Of a DNA stretch of 64,000 bases, positions 8,761 through 17,945 are shown one piece after another. Below the pieces are notes generated by a model, which saw nothing but the letters and a program-made list of their open reading frames with translations, was not told where the DNA came from and made no database searches. Every line of letters starts with the position of its first letter. Position 1 is the first letter of the stretch. The position numbers and the translations under genes are program-made. Origin of the DNA: Variovorax sp. Root411 (GTDB taxonomy: Bacteria; Pseudomonadota; Gammaproteobacteria; Burkholderiales; Burkholderiaceae_C); assembly GCF_001425205.1 (NCBI RefSeq), contig NZ_LMDW01000001.1, positions 1,179,928-1,243,927 of the forward strand. Reading direction: 5' to 3'.

Positions 8761-9899
8761 GAACTCTTTTGAACAAAACCCTGCGCGCCGGCGCGGTGGC
8801 GCTGGTCGTTGCGCTGGTGGCGGGTGCCGTCGTCTGGAGCCAGGCGCCAGCGACCGCCGCTTCCGCGTCCGATGCCAAGGCACCGAGCGTGTTGAGCGTC
8901 AACGCGATCGCACCGACGACGCAGGTGTGGCCGGACATCGTGCAGGGCAGCGGTCCGTTGGCCGCGTGGCAGGAAATCATCGTCAGCCCCGAGACCGGAG
9001 GGCTGCGCATCGCGGAGCTTCTGGTCGATGTGGGCTCGAACGTCAAGCGTGGTGATGTGCTTGCACGGCTGGCCAACGAAAGCCTGCAGGCCGATCTGCG
9101 CAAGCAGGAGGCGTCCGTTGCGCAGGCCCGCGCGACACTGGAACAGGCCGTCTCGAACCTGCGGCGCGCAAAAGATGTCGAAAGCAGCGGGGCGCTCTCG
9201 GCACAGAAAGTCGAGGACTACCGCATCACCGAGGCGACGTCGCGTGCATCGCTCGCGTCGGCCGGGGCCGAGCTCGACAGCATCCGCCTCAAGCTGCGGC
9301 AGACGCGCATCGTCGCCGTCGACGATGGCGTCGTGTCGTCGAAGTCGGCGGTGCTCGGCAATGTCGTCAGCGCAGGGACCGAGATGTTCCGACTGGTGCG
9401 CCAAGGCCGCGTCGAATGGCGCCCGGAACTCGATGCCCGGCAGGTGTCGCGCCTTCGGGTGGGTCAGAAGGCGTATGCGAGCTTGCCGAGCGGCGAGCGG
9501 GTCGAAGGCCGCGTGCGACTGATCGGCCCGACCCTGAGCACCAGCACCGGTCGCGCAACCGTCTATGTCAGCTTGTCGGGCCATGGGTCCGAGCGGCTGG
9601 GCATGTTCGTGAACGGTGTCATTGAACTCGCGTCCCGGCCGGCGCAGACCTTGCCACAGACAGCGGTGACGCTGCGCGACGGCCGTGCCTACGTCTACCT
9701 GGTGGGCGCCGGAAACGAGGTTGCAAGCCTTGCGGTGACAACCGAACGCCGGCAGGGGGATCGCGTGGAGGTAGAGGGTTTGCCCGCCGGAGTGCGCGTC
9801 GTCGCCGAAGGCGGAGCTTTTCTCTCCGATGGGGTGCAGGTGACCGTGCTCGAAGCACAAGAGACTGTCGGCGCACCGCCGCAGGGGGTTGCCCGATGA
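8757..9899 (+). CDS. RND efflux periplasmic adaptor (membrane fusion protein)
   Basis: This 380-residue adaptor has an N-terminal membrane anchor or signal (residues about 10-30), a first lipoyl half (IIVSPETGGLRIAELLVDVG), a helical hairpin rich in Ala, Gln and Arg, a second lipoyl half ending VSAGTEMFRLV, and a beta-barrel domain. It bridges the inner-membrane pump to the outer-membrane channel. It overlaps both neighbours by four bases (ATGA), which points to fixed stoichiometry and a single transcript. Confidence 0.94.
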   Translation: MRTLLNKTLRAGAVALVVALVAGAVVWSQAPATAASASDAKAPSVLSVNAIAPTTQVWPDIVQGSGPLAAWQEIIVSPETGGLRIAELLVDVGSNVKRGDVLARLANESLQADLRKQEASVAQARATLEQAVSNLRRAKDVESSGALSAQKVEDYRITEATSRASLASAGAELDSIRLKLRQTRIVAVDDGVVSSKSAVLGNVVSAGTEMFRLVRQGRVEWRPELDARQVSRLRVGQKAYASLPSGERVEGRVRLIGPTLSTSTGRATVYVSLSGHGSERLGMFVNGVIELASRPAQTLPQTAVTLRDGRAYVYLVGAGNEVASLAVTTERRQGDRVEVEGLPAGVRVVAEGGAFLSDGVQVTVLEAQETVGAPPQGVAR

Positions 9900-12800
9900 A
9901 CTTCTCGTCGTGGTCCATCCGCAACCCCGTGCCGGCGTTGCTGCTTTTCGCGTTGTTGACCGTGCTGGGGATTCTCGGCTTCCGGCAACTCCAGATCCAG
10001 AACTTCCCGGACATGGATCTGCCGACCGTGCAGATCACGGCCACGCTGGAAGGCGCGGCGCCTTCGCAGCTCGAAACCGAGGTCGCGCGCAAGATCGAGG
10101 ACAAGCTGGCCTCGCTCAGCCGGCTCGATCACATCGTCACGACCATCACCGACGGCTCGGTGTCGATCAGCGTGAGCTTCGAGATCGACAAGAACGGCGA
10201 AGAGGCGCTGAGCGAAGTGCGCAATGCCGTGGACGGCGTGCGGGCCGACCTGCCGTCGAGCATGGCCTCGCCGACGGTCTCGAAGATCACGACGGCCGGC
10301 TCGGCATTCCTGACCTACACGATCGAGTCGGAAACCCTGGACGAACAGGACCTGTCCTGGTTCGTCGACAACGACCTCACGAAGGCATTGCTCGCGGTAA
10401 AGGGGGTCGCGTCGGTCGCCCGCGTCGGCGGTCTGGACCGCGAGGTGCACGTCGACCTCGACCCCACGCTGATGTCGGGCCTGGGCGTGACGCCGTCGGA
10501 TGTGTCGGCCAAGCTGACGGCGACGCAGAAGGAAAGCTCAGGCGGGCAGGGCGACATCGGCGGCCAGCGCCAGTCGACGCGCATGATCGCGACCGTCGGC
10601 ACGCCCGCCGAGGTCGGCGCGCTCACCCTGGCGCTGGCCGATGGCCGCTATGTGCGGCTCGATCAGATCGCGCGCATCACTGACGGGCGCACCGACCCGA
10701 CGACGCTCGCGTTCCGTGATGGCCGGAAAGTCATCGGCTTCCAGGTAACGCGTTCGCGCGGCTACTCGGACGTCGGTGTTGCTGACGCGGCGCGCGCCGC
10801 GGTGGGCCGTTTCGCGCAGGCGCATCCCGAAGTCAAGATCGTCGAAGCGAGCGACACGGTCGCTCCGGTCCAGGAAAACTACGAAGGCTCGATGCATCTG
10901 TTGATCGAAGGCGCGCTGCTCGCGATCGTCGTCGTCTGGTGCTTCCTGCGCAACTGGCGCGCGACCTTCATTGCGGCCACCGCGCTGCCGCTGTCGATCG
11001 TGCCCACTTTCGGTGTGATGGCGCTGGCCGGCTACTCGCTGAACACGATCACGCTGCTGTCGCTGTCGCTCGTGGTCGGTGTGCTCGTCGACGATGCCAT
11101 CGTCGAGATCGAGAACATCGAGCGCCACCTGCGCATGGGCAAGACGCCGTTCCAGGCGGCGATGGAAGCGGCCGACGAAATCGGCCTGGCCGTCATCGCG
11201 ACGACCTTCACGCTGGTGGCGGTGTTTCTGCCGACGGCATTCATGGGCGGTATTCCGGGCAAGTTCTTCCGCCAGTTCGGCATCACCGCATCGGTCGCCG
11301 TCTTGATGTCGTTGCTGGTCGCGCGGCTGCTGACGCCGATGATGGCCGCCTACATGCTCAAGCCGGTGAAGGCCGATGCGCAAGCAAAGGCCGACGGACC
11401 GCTGATGACACGTTATCTGGGCGGGGTGCGTACCACGTTGTCGCACCGGGGTGCCGTCGTCGCGGCCTCTATGGCCTTTGTCCTGGCCTCCGTCGGCGTC
11501 GCCATGCTGCTGTCGACCAGCTTCCTTCCGGCCCAGGACAAGGCGCAGAGCACCGTGACGATCAAGCTGGCGCCGGGGAGCACGCTGGAGGCAACCGCTG
11601 CGGCGAGCCAGCGTGCCGCCCAGTTGCTGCACACGCTGCCCGAGGTACGCACTGTCTTTGTTTCGGCCGGCACCGCCACCGCCGCATCCAGTCCGACCAT
11701 GTCGTCATCGGCGGCGGACCTGACGAGCGCGACCCTGACCGTCGATCTGGTGCCGCGCGGCGACCGGCACCTGAAGCAATCGGCTGTGGAGGCGAAGATG
11801 CGCGAGGTGCTGCGCGCAATTCCGGGCGTGCGGGTCACGGTGGGCAGTGGCGATAGCGGCGAGGCCCTGCAGATCACGCTCGCCGGCGACGACCCCGGGA
11901 CCTTGCTGCGCGCGGCGGCCGATGCCGAAGCGCAACTGCGTACGCTCAAGGGCATCGGCAACGTGACGTCGAGTGCGGCGCTGCAGCGCCCGGAAATCCA
12001 GGTGCGGCCCGACACCGCGCGGGCGGCCTCGCTCGGGGTGACCTCGGAGGCACTCGGTGACGCCGTACGCCTGGCAACCTACGGCGACTATTCGACCGCG
12101 CTGCCGAAGCTGAATCTGCCGCAGCGCCAGATCGCGATCCGCGTGCGCATGGACCCGGCATTGCGCGGCAACTTGGGCCGCGTGGCCGACTTGCGGGTGC
12201 AGGGCAGCAATGGCAGCGTGAGTCTAGGCTCGGTGGCAGAGGTCACCTTGGGCAGCGGGCCTTCGCAGATCGACCGCCTCGATCGTTCCCGCAATGTCAC
12301 GCTGAGCGTGGAACTAAACGGACGCGCCATCGGCGATGTGCAACACGAGGCGATGGCGCTTGCAGCCCTGCGCTCGCTGCCGGCCGGCGTGCGCAGCGTC
12401 GACCAAGGCGACGTGCAGCGCATGGGCGAACTGTTCCGCAGCTTCGGCACCGCAATGGCGATCGGCGTCTTCTGCATCTACGCCGTGCTGGTTTTGCTGT
12501 TCCACGACTTCCTGCAGCCCGGCACCATCCTGGCTGCGCTGCCGCTGGCCCTGGCCGGCGCACTGTTCGCGCTGTGGATGACGCAGCAGCCATTCTCGAT
12601 GCCGGTCGTGATCGGCGTGCTGATGCTGATGGGGATTGTGACGAAGAACTCGATCCTGCTCGTGGAATACGCCATCCTGGCGCGGCGCGAACGGGGTCTT
12701 GGACGCTTCGAGGCGCTGATGGATGCATGCCACAAGCGCGCCCGGCCGATCGTGATGACGACGATCGCCATGGGTGCCGGCATGCTGCCCAACGCGCTGG

Positions 12801-12988
12801 GCCTGGGCGCAGAACCGAGCTTTCGCCAGCCGATGGCGATCGTGGTCATCGGCGGGTTGTTGACTTCGACGGTGCTGAGCCTGCTCGTCGTGCCAGTGGT
12901 GTTCACGCTTGTCGACGACCTGCTGCTGGGGGTTAGGCGTTTCATCAAGCGCTCGGTACCGCAAGCTTCCGAGCAGGCCCTGTTGTAG
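9896..12988 (+). CDS. RND multidrug efflux transporter, HAE1 family
   Basis: This 1030-residue proton-driven pump has an N-terminal transmembrane helix (IRNPVPALLLFALLTVLGIL), two large periplasmic porter regions and two six-helix bundles. The TM4 proton-relay aspartates are near 399-400 in VGVLVDDAIVEIEN, and the partner lysine is near 917 in IVTKNSILLVEYA. All three residues needed for proton translocation are therefore present. It belongs to the HAE1 branch, which exports amphiphilic organic compounds rather than metals. The substrate cannot be read from sequence. It ends shortly before a convergent TetR gene. Confidence 0.95.
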   Translation: MNFSSWSIRNPVPALLLFALLTVLGILGFRQLQIQNFPDMDLPTVQITATLEGAAPSQLETEVARKIEDKLASLSRLDHIVTTITDGSVSISVSFEIDKNGEEALSEVRNAVDGVRADLPSSMASPTVSKITTAGSAFLTYTIESETLDEQDLSWFVDNDLTKALLAVKGVASVARVGGLDREVHVDLDPTLMSGLGVTPSDVSAKLTATQKESSGGQGDIGGQRQSTRMIATVGTPAEVGALTLALADGRYVRLDQIARITDGRTDPTTLAFRDGRKVIGFQVTRSRGYSDVGVADAARAAVGRFAQAHPEVKIVEASDTVAPVQENYEGSMHLLIEGALLAIVVVWCFLRNWRATFIAATALPLSIVPTFGVMALAGYSLNTITLLSLSLVVGVLVDDAIVEIENIERHLRMGKTPFQAAMEAADEIGLAVIATTFTLVAVFLPTAFMGGIPGKFFRQFGITASVAVLMSLLVARLLTPMMAAYMLKPVKADAQAKADGPLMTRYLGGVRTTLSHRGAVVAASMAFVLASVGVAMLLSTSFLPAQDKAQSTVTIKLAPGSTLEATAAASQRAAQLLHTLPEVRTVFVSAGTATAASSPTMSSSAADLTSATLTVDLVPRGDRHLKQSAVEAKMREVLRAIPGVRVTVGSGDSGEALQITLAGDDPGTLLRAAADAEAQLRTLKGIGNVTSSAALQRPEIQVRPDTARAASLGVTSEALGDAVRLATYGDYSTALPKLNLPQRQIAIRVRMDPALRGNLGRVADLRVQGSNGSVSLGSVAEVTLGSGPSQIDRLDRSRNVTLSVELNGRAIGDVQHEAMALAALRSLPAGVRSVDQGDVQRMGELFRSFGTAMAIGVFCIYAVLVLLFHDFLQPGTILAALPLALAGALFALWMTQQPFSMPVVIGVLMLMGIVTKNSILLVEYAILARRERGLGRFEALMDACHKRARPIVMTTIAMGAGMLPNALGLGAEPSFRQPMAIVVIGGLLTSTVLSLLVVPVVFTLVDDLLLGVRRFIKRSVPQASEQALL

Positions 12989-13034
12989 AGATTGGGGCGG
13001 TCTTCGAGGGAACGGACCGACGAGCGAGCGCTGC

Positions 13035-13886
13035 CTACTTGTGGCCGGCACTACTGCGGGGCCATCTTTCCATTCCATCCAGAAGGATCTTCAGGCCTGC
13101 GTTGAAAGCAGTCCGGCTATCGAGCTTCGAGAATGCGGAGGCAAAGAAGTGGGCCGCAGGGAACTGCTCCTTGGAGGTCTCTCGAATCTTTCCCAGGATG
13201 TAGTCACCGTGGTCCCCAGGTAGCTGCCGGTTCACCTCTGCGTACGCCGAAGTCATGACGTACTGGATCAGCAAGTGATAACCAAGGGCGCACTTTTCCG
13301 CATTGAATCCACCGCTTCGAAAAATCTCCGCGATCCGGTTCAGATAGACCATGCCGTAGTCCGTCTCGCCCGCACCCACTTGCTGGAACAGGCGAAAGCG
13401 GTTGTGAGACATCAGATACCGGAGCACGCCTCCGTACTGAAGCATCACATCAAAGATGGCATACGCATGGTCTTCCACGTTGGATCGCCAGTTCTTGCGT
13501 GTCAACGGGCGCAATTTTTCGACGCGCTCCATGAAGTAGCGGTTGATGACGCCCGAGATCAGCTCATCGCGGCTGCCCGCGTAGTAGTGGATCAGCGCAG
13601 TGGTCACACCGAAGTGCCGAGCCAGGCTGACGATCGATAAGTCGCTCAGCGGCTCGCTCTTCGTCAACTCGACCGCCTTCTCGATGATGTCCTCGCGCGA
13701 GATGAGTGGCGTCACGCAAGCGTCCGCTGTCTCCTCTTTGCGGGGGCGCCCCCGACGCCTCGGGACGATTACCGCCTCAGGGGTCACGGGTTCGCCCGGT
13801 TTGACTTTCGTGCGCTTGAGGGGCGGCAAGGCCCGCTCGGTAACAGGTGCTTTCATGACCGCATTCTGGCGCATTTGACGCGTCAT
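13035..13886 (-). CDS. TetR-family regulator with AT-hook-like N-terminus
   Basis: This 283-residue regulator is longer than usual for TetR proteins because about 55 residues precede the helix-turn-helix (SIVSLARHFGVTTALIHYYA). The extension contains PRRRGRPRKEE, an AT-hook-like core (RGRP). The ATG at 13886 is supported by AGGGG seven bases upstream. It is divergent from the first aromatic operon. The intergenic region holds an AT-rich palindrome that recurs upstream of the MFS transporter gene, so it is the probable repressor of both, with an aromatic acid or its CoA ester as likely inducer (inference). Confidence 0.9.
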   Translation of the reverse strand: MTRQMRQNAVMKAPVTERALPPLKRTKVKPGEPVTPEAVIVPRRRGRPRKEETADACVTPLISREDIIEKAVELTKSEPLSDLSIVSLARHFGVTTALIHYYAGSRDELISGVINRYFMERVEKLRPLTRKNWRSNVEDHAYAIFDVMLQYGGVLRYLMSHNRFRLFQQVGAGETDYGMVYLNRIAEIFRSGGFNAEKCALGYHLLIQYVMTSAYAEVNRQLPGDHGDYILGKIRETSKEQFPAAHFFASAFSKLDSRTAFNAGLKILLDGMERWPRSSAGHK

Positions 13887-13903
13887 TAAATTTCCCCTAC
13901 ATT
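13875..13903 (+). promoter_or_regulatory. Sigma-70 promoter of the first aromatic operon
   Basis: A TTGACG -35 box (13875-13880) and a TACATT -10 box (13898-13903) are separated by exactly 17 bp. The -35 box lies inside the first codons of the divergent TetR gene. The AT-rich palindrome immediately downstream would cover the transcription start. Confidence 0.6.
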
Positions 13904-13904
13904 A

Positions 13905-13923
13905 AATTAACTGATCATTAATT
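13905..13923. promoter_or_regulatory. AT-rich palindromic operator, TetR site
   Basis: The perfect inverted repeat AATTAA-ctgatca-TTAATT sits just after the -10 box of the downstream operon and between the divergent start codons. A closely similar palindrome occurs at 22553-22573 in the same position relative to another promoter. A repressor bound here would block the operon and could autoregulate the tetR gene. Confidence 0.6.
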
Positions 13924-13942
13924 AAACAGACCGGAGACAAGC

Positions 13943-15214
13943 ATGAGCGAATCGATCAAGAGGCCTCCAGTAACCGCGGGGCTGCGCGGTGCAGGCTGGA
14001 ACCCGGCGCGCATGGAGCGGGCTTACACCGTCAAGCCGCACGGGCTGCGCACGGCTGACAACCAGCGCACGCTGGGCTTCCTGTACAGCCAGACAGGTAC
14101 GGAGAAGACGGTGGTGTGCTTGATGCACCCGCGCGAGTTCTCTGGCACTCCCTACCTCGTACCCGACGTACTGGACGCCGGCTGTGCATGCTGGGTTCAG
14201 GCCCCGCGATCCATCGGCAACGACCTGCGTCTCGAACACGAAGTCGCACTTCTGGACGTTGCTGCCGGTGTGGCACACCTCAAGAAGCTGGGTTTCACGA
14301 AAGTCGTCCTGCTCGGCAATTCCGGTGGTGCGGGTCTGTACGCGTTCTATACCCAGCAAGCAATGCGTGTTCCCGAAGCTCGGCTCGAGGCAACCCCCGG
14401 CGGAAGGCCGGTCAAGCTTGCAATGGCCGACATGCCGTCACCGGACGCGCTGATCCTCGTTTCGCCTCACCCTGGGCAAGGCAAGCTGCTGCTGAACTGC
14501 ATTGACCCTTCCGTCACTGACGAGTCGGATCCGATGTCTGTCGAGCCTGCGCTTGATCCTTTCCAGCCGGCCAACGGCTTCAAGGAGGCGCCGTCTTCCT
14601 CGACGTACACGCCCGCGTTCGTGGAGCGATACCGCGCAGCGCAACATGCGCGTGTTGCCAGAATCGACGCGCACGCCAAGGCGTTGCTGCGAACACGCGC
14701 TCTGGCACGCAAAGAGCTGAAGACGCTGCGTGCGGACACAGCGCCGTCCTCGGAGCTGCGCCGCCGCGTTGCCTACACACCGGTTTTTCCTGTCTGGCGC
14801 ACCGATGCGGACCTGCGCTGCTGGGATCTGAGCCTGGACCCATCCGATCGTCAGGTCGGTACATTGTGGGGAGCAGACCCCTTCACGTCGAACCTGGGCA
14901 GCGTAGGCTTTGCGCGACTCGTGACCCCTGAATCCTGGTTGTCGACCTGGTCAGGCATCAGTTCCAACGCGAGCTTCGAGAAGTGCGGGAACGAACTCCA
15001 GCTGCCGACGCTGATGCTGGAGTACACGGGTGACCAAGCTGCTTTCCCATCCGACATGGACGCGATCTATGAGTCGCTGGGGACATCGGACAAGTCACGG
15101 CAAAAGATCCGTGGCAATCACCATGGGATGGCCCTGGCCGAGGGCGAAGAGTCCGGCCAAATAGCCGTCGGGCGTGCGATGCAGGCATGGCTTAAAGACA
15201 AGGTCATGGTCTGA
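13943..15214 (+). CDS. Alpha/beta-hydrolase fold protein
   Basis: This 423-residue protein has an alpha/beta-hydrolase signature: nucleophile elbow GNSGGA (S127), a candidate acid D364 in YTGDQAAFPS, and a C-terminal histidine in GNHHGMA (H393/H394). A long insertion between about 150 and 350 forms a large cap and makes it longer than typical family members. No signal peptide is seen. As the first gene of the operon it may hydrolyse an amide, ester or C-C bond, either releasing the aromatic acid from a precursor or acting on a ring-cleavage product. Which step it performs is inference. GGAGA precedes the ATG. Confidence 0.8.
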   Translation: MSESIKRPPVTAGLRGAGWNPARMERAYTVKPHGLRTADNQRTLGFLYSQTGTEKTVVCLMHPREFSGTPYLVPDVLDAGCACWVQAPRSIGNDLRLEHEVALLDVAAGVAHLKKLGFTKVVLLGNSGGAGLYAFYTQQAMRVPEARLEATPGGRPVKLAMADMPSPDALILVSPHPGQGKLLLNCIDPSVTDESDPMSVEPALDPFQPANGFKEAPSSSTYTPAFVERYRAAQHARVARIDAHAKALLRTRALARKELKTLRADTAPSSELRRRVAYTPVFPVWRTDADLRCWDLSLDPSDRQVGTLWGADPFTSNLGSVGFARLVTPESWLSTWSGISSNASFEKCGNELQLPTLMLEYTGDQAAFPSDMDAIYESLGTSDKSRQKIRGNHHGMALAEGEESGQIAVGRAMQAWLKDKVMV

Positions 15215-15249
15215 CGCTGGACGCGCAACCAAACACAAGCGGAGACATC

Positions 15250-16221
15250 GTGAAAACTTCAAGACGCAACGCCGCAGCCATTGCTGTTGCGCTGATAAGT
15301 ATCTGCGCGCCTGCATGGGCGCAAACGTACCCCAGCAAACCCATCCGGCTCGTGTTGCCAACTGCACCCGGCACGGCGCCCGACACCATCGCTCGCATCG
15401 TGGGCGACAAGCTTTCGCGGGCGCTCGGACAGCCCGTCATCGTAGAGAACAAGCCAGGCGCCGGGGGCATCATCGCTATGAACCAGCTGAAGTCCGCGCC
15501 GGCCGACGGATACACCCTGGCGCTTGTGCACGCAGCGGTTGCAACGGTGACGCCCTTGACCTACAAGGAGGCGCAGTACGACATTGAGCGCGACTACGCG
15601 ACGGTAGCGCTCATCGGCGTCACTCCGATGATCTTCGTGGCCAATCCCAAGTTCGAGGCGAAGACGTTGGCGGATGCCGTTAAGCTGGCCAAGGCGGCCC
15701 CCGACACTGTGGCCGCAGGCAGCCCAAACCGGACATCCATTCCGCATCTCGCGAACGAGCTGCTCGCGATGAAGTCAGGAATCCGTCTGCAGCAAGTCCC
15801 GTTCACCACGACAGGGCAGGGCGTGCAGGCCGTGGTCGCCGGCGACATCGCGATGTACACCGATGGTGTCGCCCCGCTGATACAGCTGATCAAGTCAGGT
15901 CGCCTGCGTGCATTGGCAGTGGCGTCGGACAAGGTGCTCCCCGGGCTGGAGGGCATTCCTTTGGCGAAGGGCACCGTGCCCGACCTGAAGGTCATGGGAT
16001 GGTTCATGGTGGCTGCGCCAAAGGGCACGCCCGCCGCGGTGGTAGAGCGCCTCAACCAAGAGCTCAACACAGCACTCCAGCTCGCGGATGTGAACGCGAA
16101 GTTTCAGGAGTTCGGGACGTATACAACGCCGGGCACCGTCGCCGAGGCCCAGCGGTTCGTGAAGCAAGAGAAAGCCCTCTTCGGGGGCGTCGTCAAAGCC
16201 ATTGGAGTGAAGCCGGAATGA
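15250..16221 (+). CDS. Bug-family periplasmic solute-binding protein
   Basis: This 323-residue TctC/Bug protein has a Sec signal peptide ending APAWAQ, then TYPSKPIRLVLPTAPGTAPD and the GQPVIVENKPGAGG motif typical of the family. Bug proteins bind carboxylates or aromatic acids in the periplasm for TctAB carriers or for signalling. No tctA or tctB gene lies nearby, as is common for Burkholderiales Bug genes. Its stop overlaps the ligase start (ATGA), which ties it to the aromatic operon and suggests that it captures the pathway substrate. Confidence 0.92.
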   Translation: MKTSRRNAAAIAVALISICAPAWAQTYPSKPIRLVLPTAPGTAPDTIARIVGDKLSRALGQPVIVENKPGAGGIIAMNQLKSAPADGYTLALVHAAVATVTPLTYKEAQYDIERDYATVALIGVTPMIFVANPKFEAKTLADAVKLAKAAPDTVAAGSPNRTSIPHLANELLAMKSGIRLQQVPFTTTGQGVQAVVAGDIAMYTDGVAPLIQLIKSGRLRALAVASDKVLPGLEGIPLAKGTVPDLKVMGWFMVAAPKGTPAAVVERLNQELNTALQLADVNAKFQEFGTYTTPGTVAEAQRFVKQEKALFGGVVKAIGVKPE

Positions 16222-17945
16222 CCGCAGAGAACAATCAACGAGCTATCGGTGTGCATGAACCGATCGAAGGCGTCGTGTACCCGCCTCTTCTCAAGTTGCA
16301 GCGCTATGTCGACGAGGGCGCGCTCACCTTCGAGAGCTTGGCCCAAGGCCTTCGCGAATCGTTCCAGGAGAACGCCGAGCGCGTCGCGCTATGTGGGCCG
16401 GCAGGTCACCTGACGTACCGGGAGCTCGACGAGGTGTCCGAGCGTTTCGCAGCCTCCCTGCTTGCGCTGGGCCTCGCCCCAAAAGACCGCGTGATCTTCC
16501 AACTGGCGAACAGCACTGAGCTGGTGGTCGGGTTCGTCGCCTGTCTCAAAGCCGGCCTTATTCCCGTGTCGACGCTGGCGGCGCACCGGGAACACGAGAT
16601 TGGCTACCTTGCCGAGCTGAGCAAGGCGCGCCTGCATTTTGTCCAGGGCGACGATCCCAAGTTCGACGATGTCGAGTTCGCGCAGCGCATGCAGGCTCAG
16701 GTGGGATCGCTCCAACACATCGTGCAGGCCCGCGGAGAGGCTCGCGGCTCGGCGCTGTCCATGCGAGCGCTGATTGACACCATGTCGCTGGACGCCGCGA
16801 GGCAGCAACTCGCGCAGATTGAAATCGATCCCTTCCAGGTGGCCGTGTTCCAGCTCTCCGGCGGTACCACGGGCGTGCCGAAGATCATTCCCCGCTTCAA
16901 CAACGAGTATCTGTACAACATGCGCGCCGTGGCGCAGTTCAACGGCTACCGAAGCGACGACTGCCTGTTCATGCCGCTGCCGATGATGCACAACCTCAAC
17001 ATGGGATGTTGCTTCGGGCCATTCCTCCTGACCGGCGGTGCAATCACGATCTCCACGGACTTGCAGCCGCAGTCGTTGTTCGCACTTTTTCGCGAGTACC
17101 TGCCCACCTGGGCGGTCGTCGGCGGGCCCGTGCTCGAGAAGCTCAGGCCCGCGATCGAGTCCGGCCAGATGCCCGTCAAGCAGCTTCGCGGCGTGATCTC
17201 GTCCACCGGTGCGCCGAAGCTGCGCGCTATCCTGGGGGTGCCGGCGTATCACATCTTCGGCATGACAGAGGGCGTCATCATGATGACGCGCGACGACCAG
17301 CCGCAGGAAGTGCGCGATGGTATGGTCGGGCGCCCGGTGTCGCCGTGGGACGAAGTGAAGCTGTACAAGATCGGGACGGAGGAAGAGATTCTGGAGGAGG
17401 GCGTCGAAGGCGAGTGCGTCTTTGCGGGGCCTTACACGATCCACGGCTACTACAGCGCACCTGAGCGGAACAAGGAGGCCTTCACTTCGCAGGGTTACTA
17501 CCGCTCCGGTGACTTGATGCTGTTTCGTGACATCGATGGTCAGCGCTACTACAAGTTTTGTGGCCGCACCAAGGACGTGGTCGACCGTGCCGGCGAGAAG
17601 ATCAACTGCGAAGAAGTGGAAATGGTCGTCAGTCGCCATCCTTCTGTTGCACTGACTTCGGTGGTCGGCATGCCGGATCCGATCTACGGCGAGCGCGTGT
17701 GCGCGTTCATGATCGTCAAGGCGGGCGCCAATGTACCCACCGTGGCTGAGTTGGGCGCATTCCTCAGCGAAAGCGGTGTCGCCAAGTTCAAGTGGCCCGA
17801 GCGCATCGAGGCCATGGACGAATTCCCGCTGACCAAGACTGGAAAGCTGAGCAAGCCGCTGCTCAAGCAGTTGATCTCCGAAAAGCTGGCGGCCGAGAAG
17901 GCCGCTGACGTTTCCTCCTCATCCCAACCAAGGACACAAGCATGA
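16218..17945 (+). CDS. Aryl acid AMP/CoA ligase (DHB-AMP ligase-like)
   Basis: This 575-residue member of the ANL adenylating superfamily has the phosphate loop LSGGTTGVPK at about 213-222, the HIFGMTEG adenine motif, the YYRSGDLMLF Asp motif, the KDVVDRAGEKINCEEVE hinge and the C-terminal lysine in LTKTGKLSKP. It groups by eye with 2,3-dihydroxybenzoate-AMP ligases and salicylyl-AMP ligase rather than with fatty-acid ligases. It probably activates a hydroxylated or amino benzoate for the CoA-ester monooxygenase encoded downstream. The ATG at 16218 overlaps the previous stop. Confidence 0.88.
   Translation: MTAENNQRAIGVHEPIEGVVYPPLLKLQRYVDEGALTFESLAQGLRESFQENAERVALCGPAGHLTYRELDEVSERFAASLLALGLAPKDRVIFQLANSTELVVGFVACLKAGLIPVSTLAAHREHEIGYLAELSKARLHFVQGDDPKFDDVEFAQRMQAQVGSLQHIVQARGEARGSALSMRALIDTMSLDAARQQLAQIEIDPFQVAVFQLSGGTTGVPKIIPRFNNEYLYNMRAVAQFNGYRSDDCLFMPLPMMHNLNMGCCFGPFLLTGGAITISTDLQPQSLFALFREYLPTWAVVGGPVLEKLRPAIESGQMPVKQLRGVISSTGAPKLRAILGVPAYHIFGMTEGVIMMTRDDQPQEVRDGMVGRPVSPWDEVKLYKIGTEEEILEEGVEGECVFAGPYTIHGYYSAPERNKEAFTSQGYYRSGDLMLFRDIDGQRYYKFCGRTKDVVDRAGEKINCEEVEMVVSRHPSVALTSVVGMPDPIYGERVCAFMIVKAGANVPTVAELGAFLSESGVAKFKWPERIEAMDEFPLTKTGKLSKPLLKQLISEKLAAEKAADVSSSSQPRTQA

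Noticed and set aside
16389..17639. A 416-residue open frame antisense to the aryl ligase
   Set aside because: It has no recognisable domain, and the sense-strand ligase has every ANL motif.
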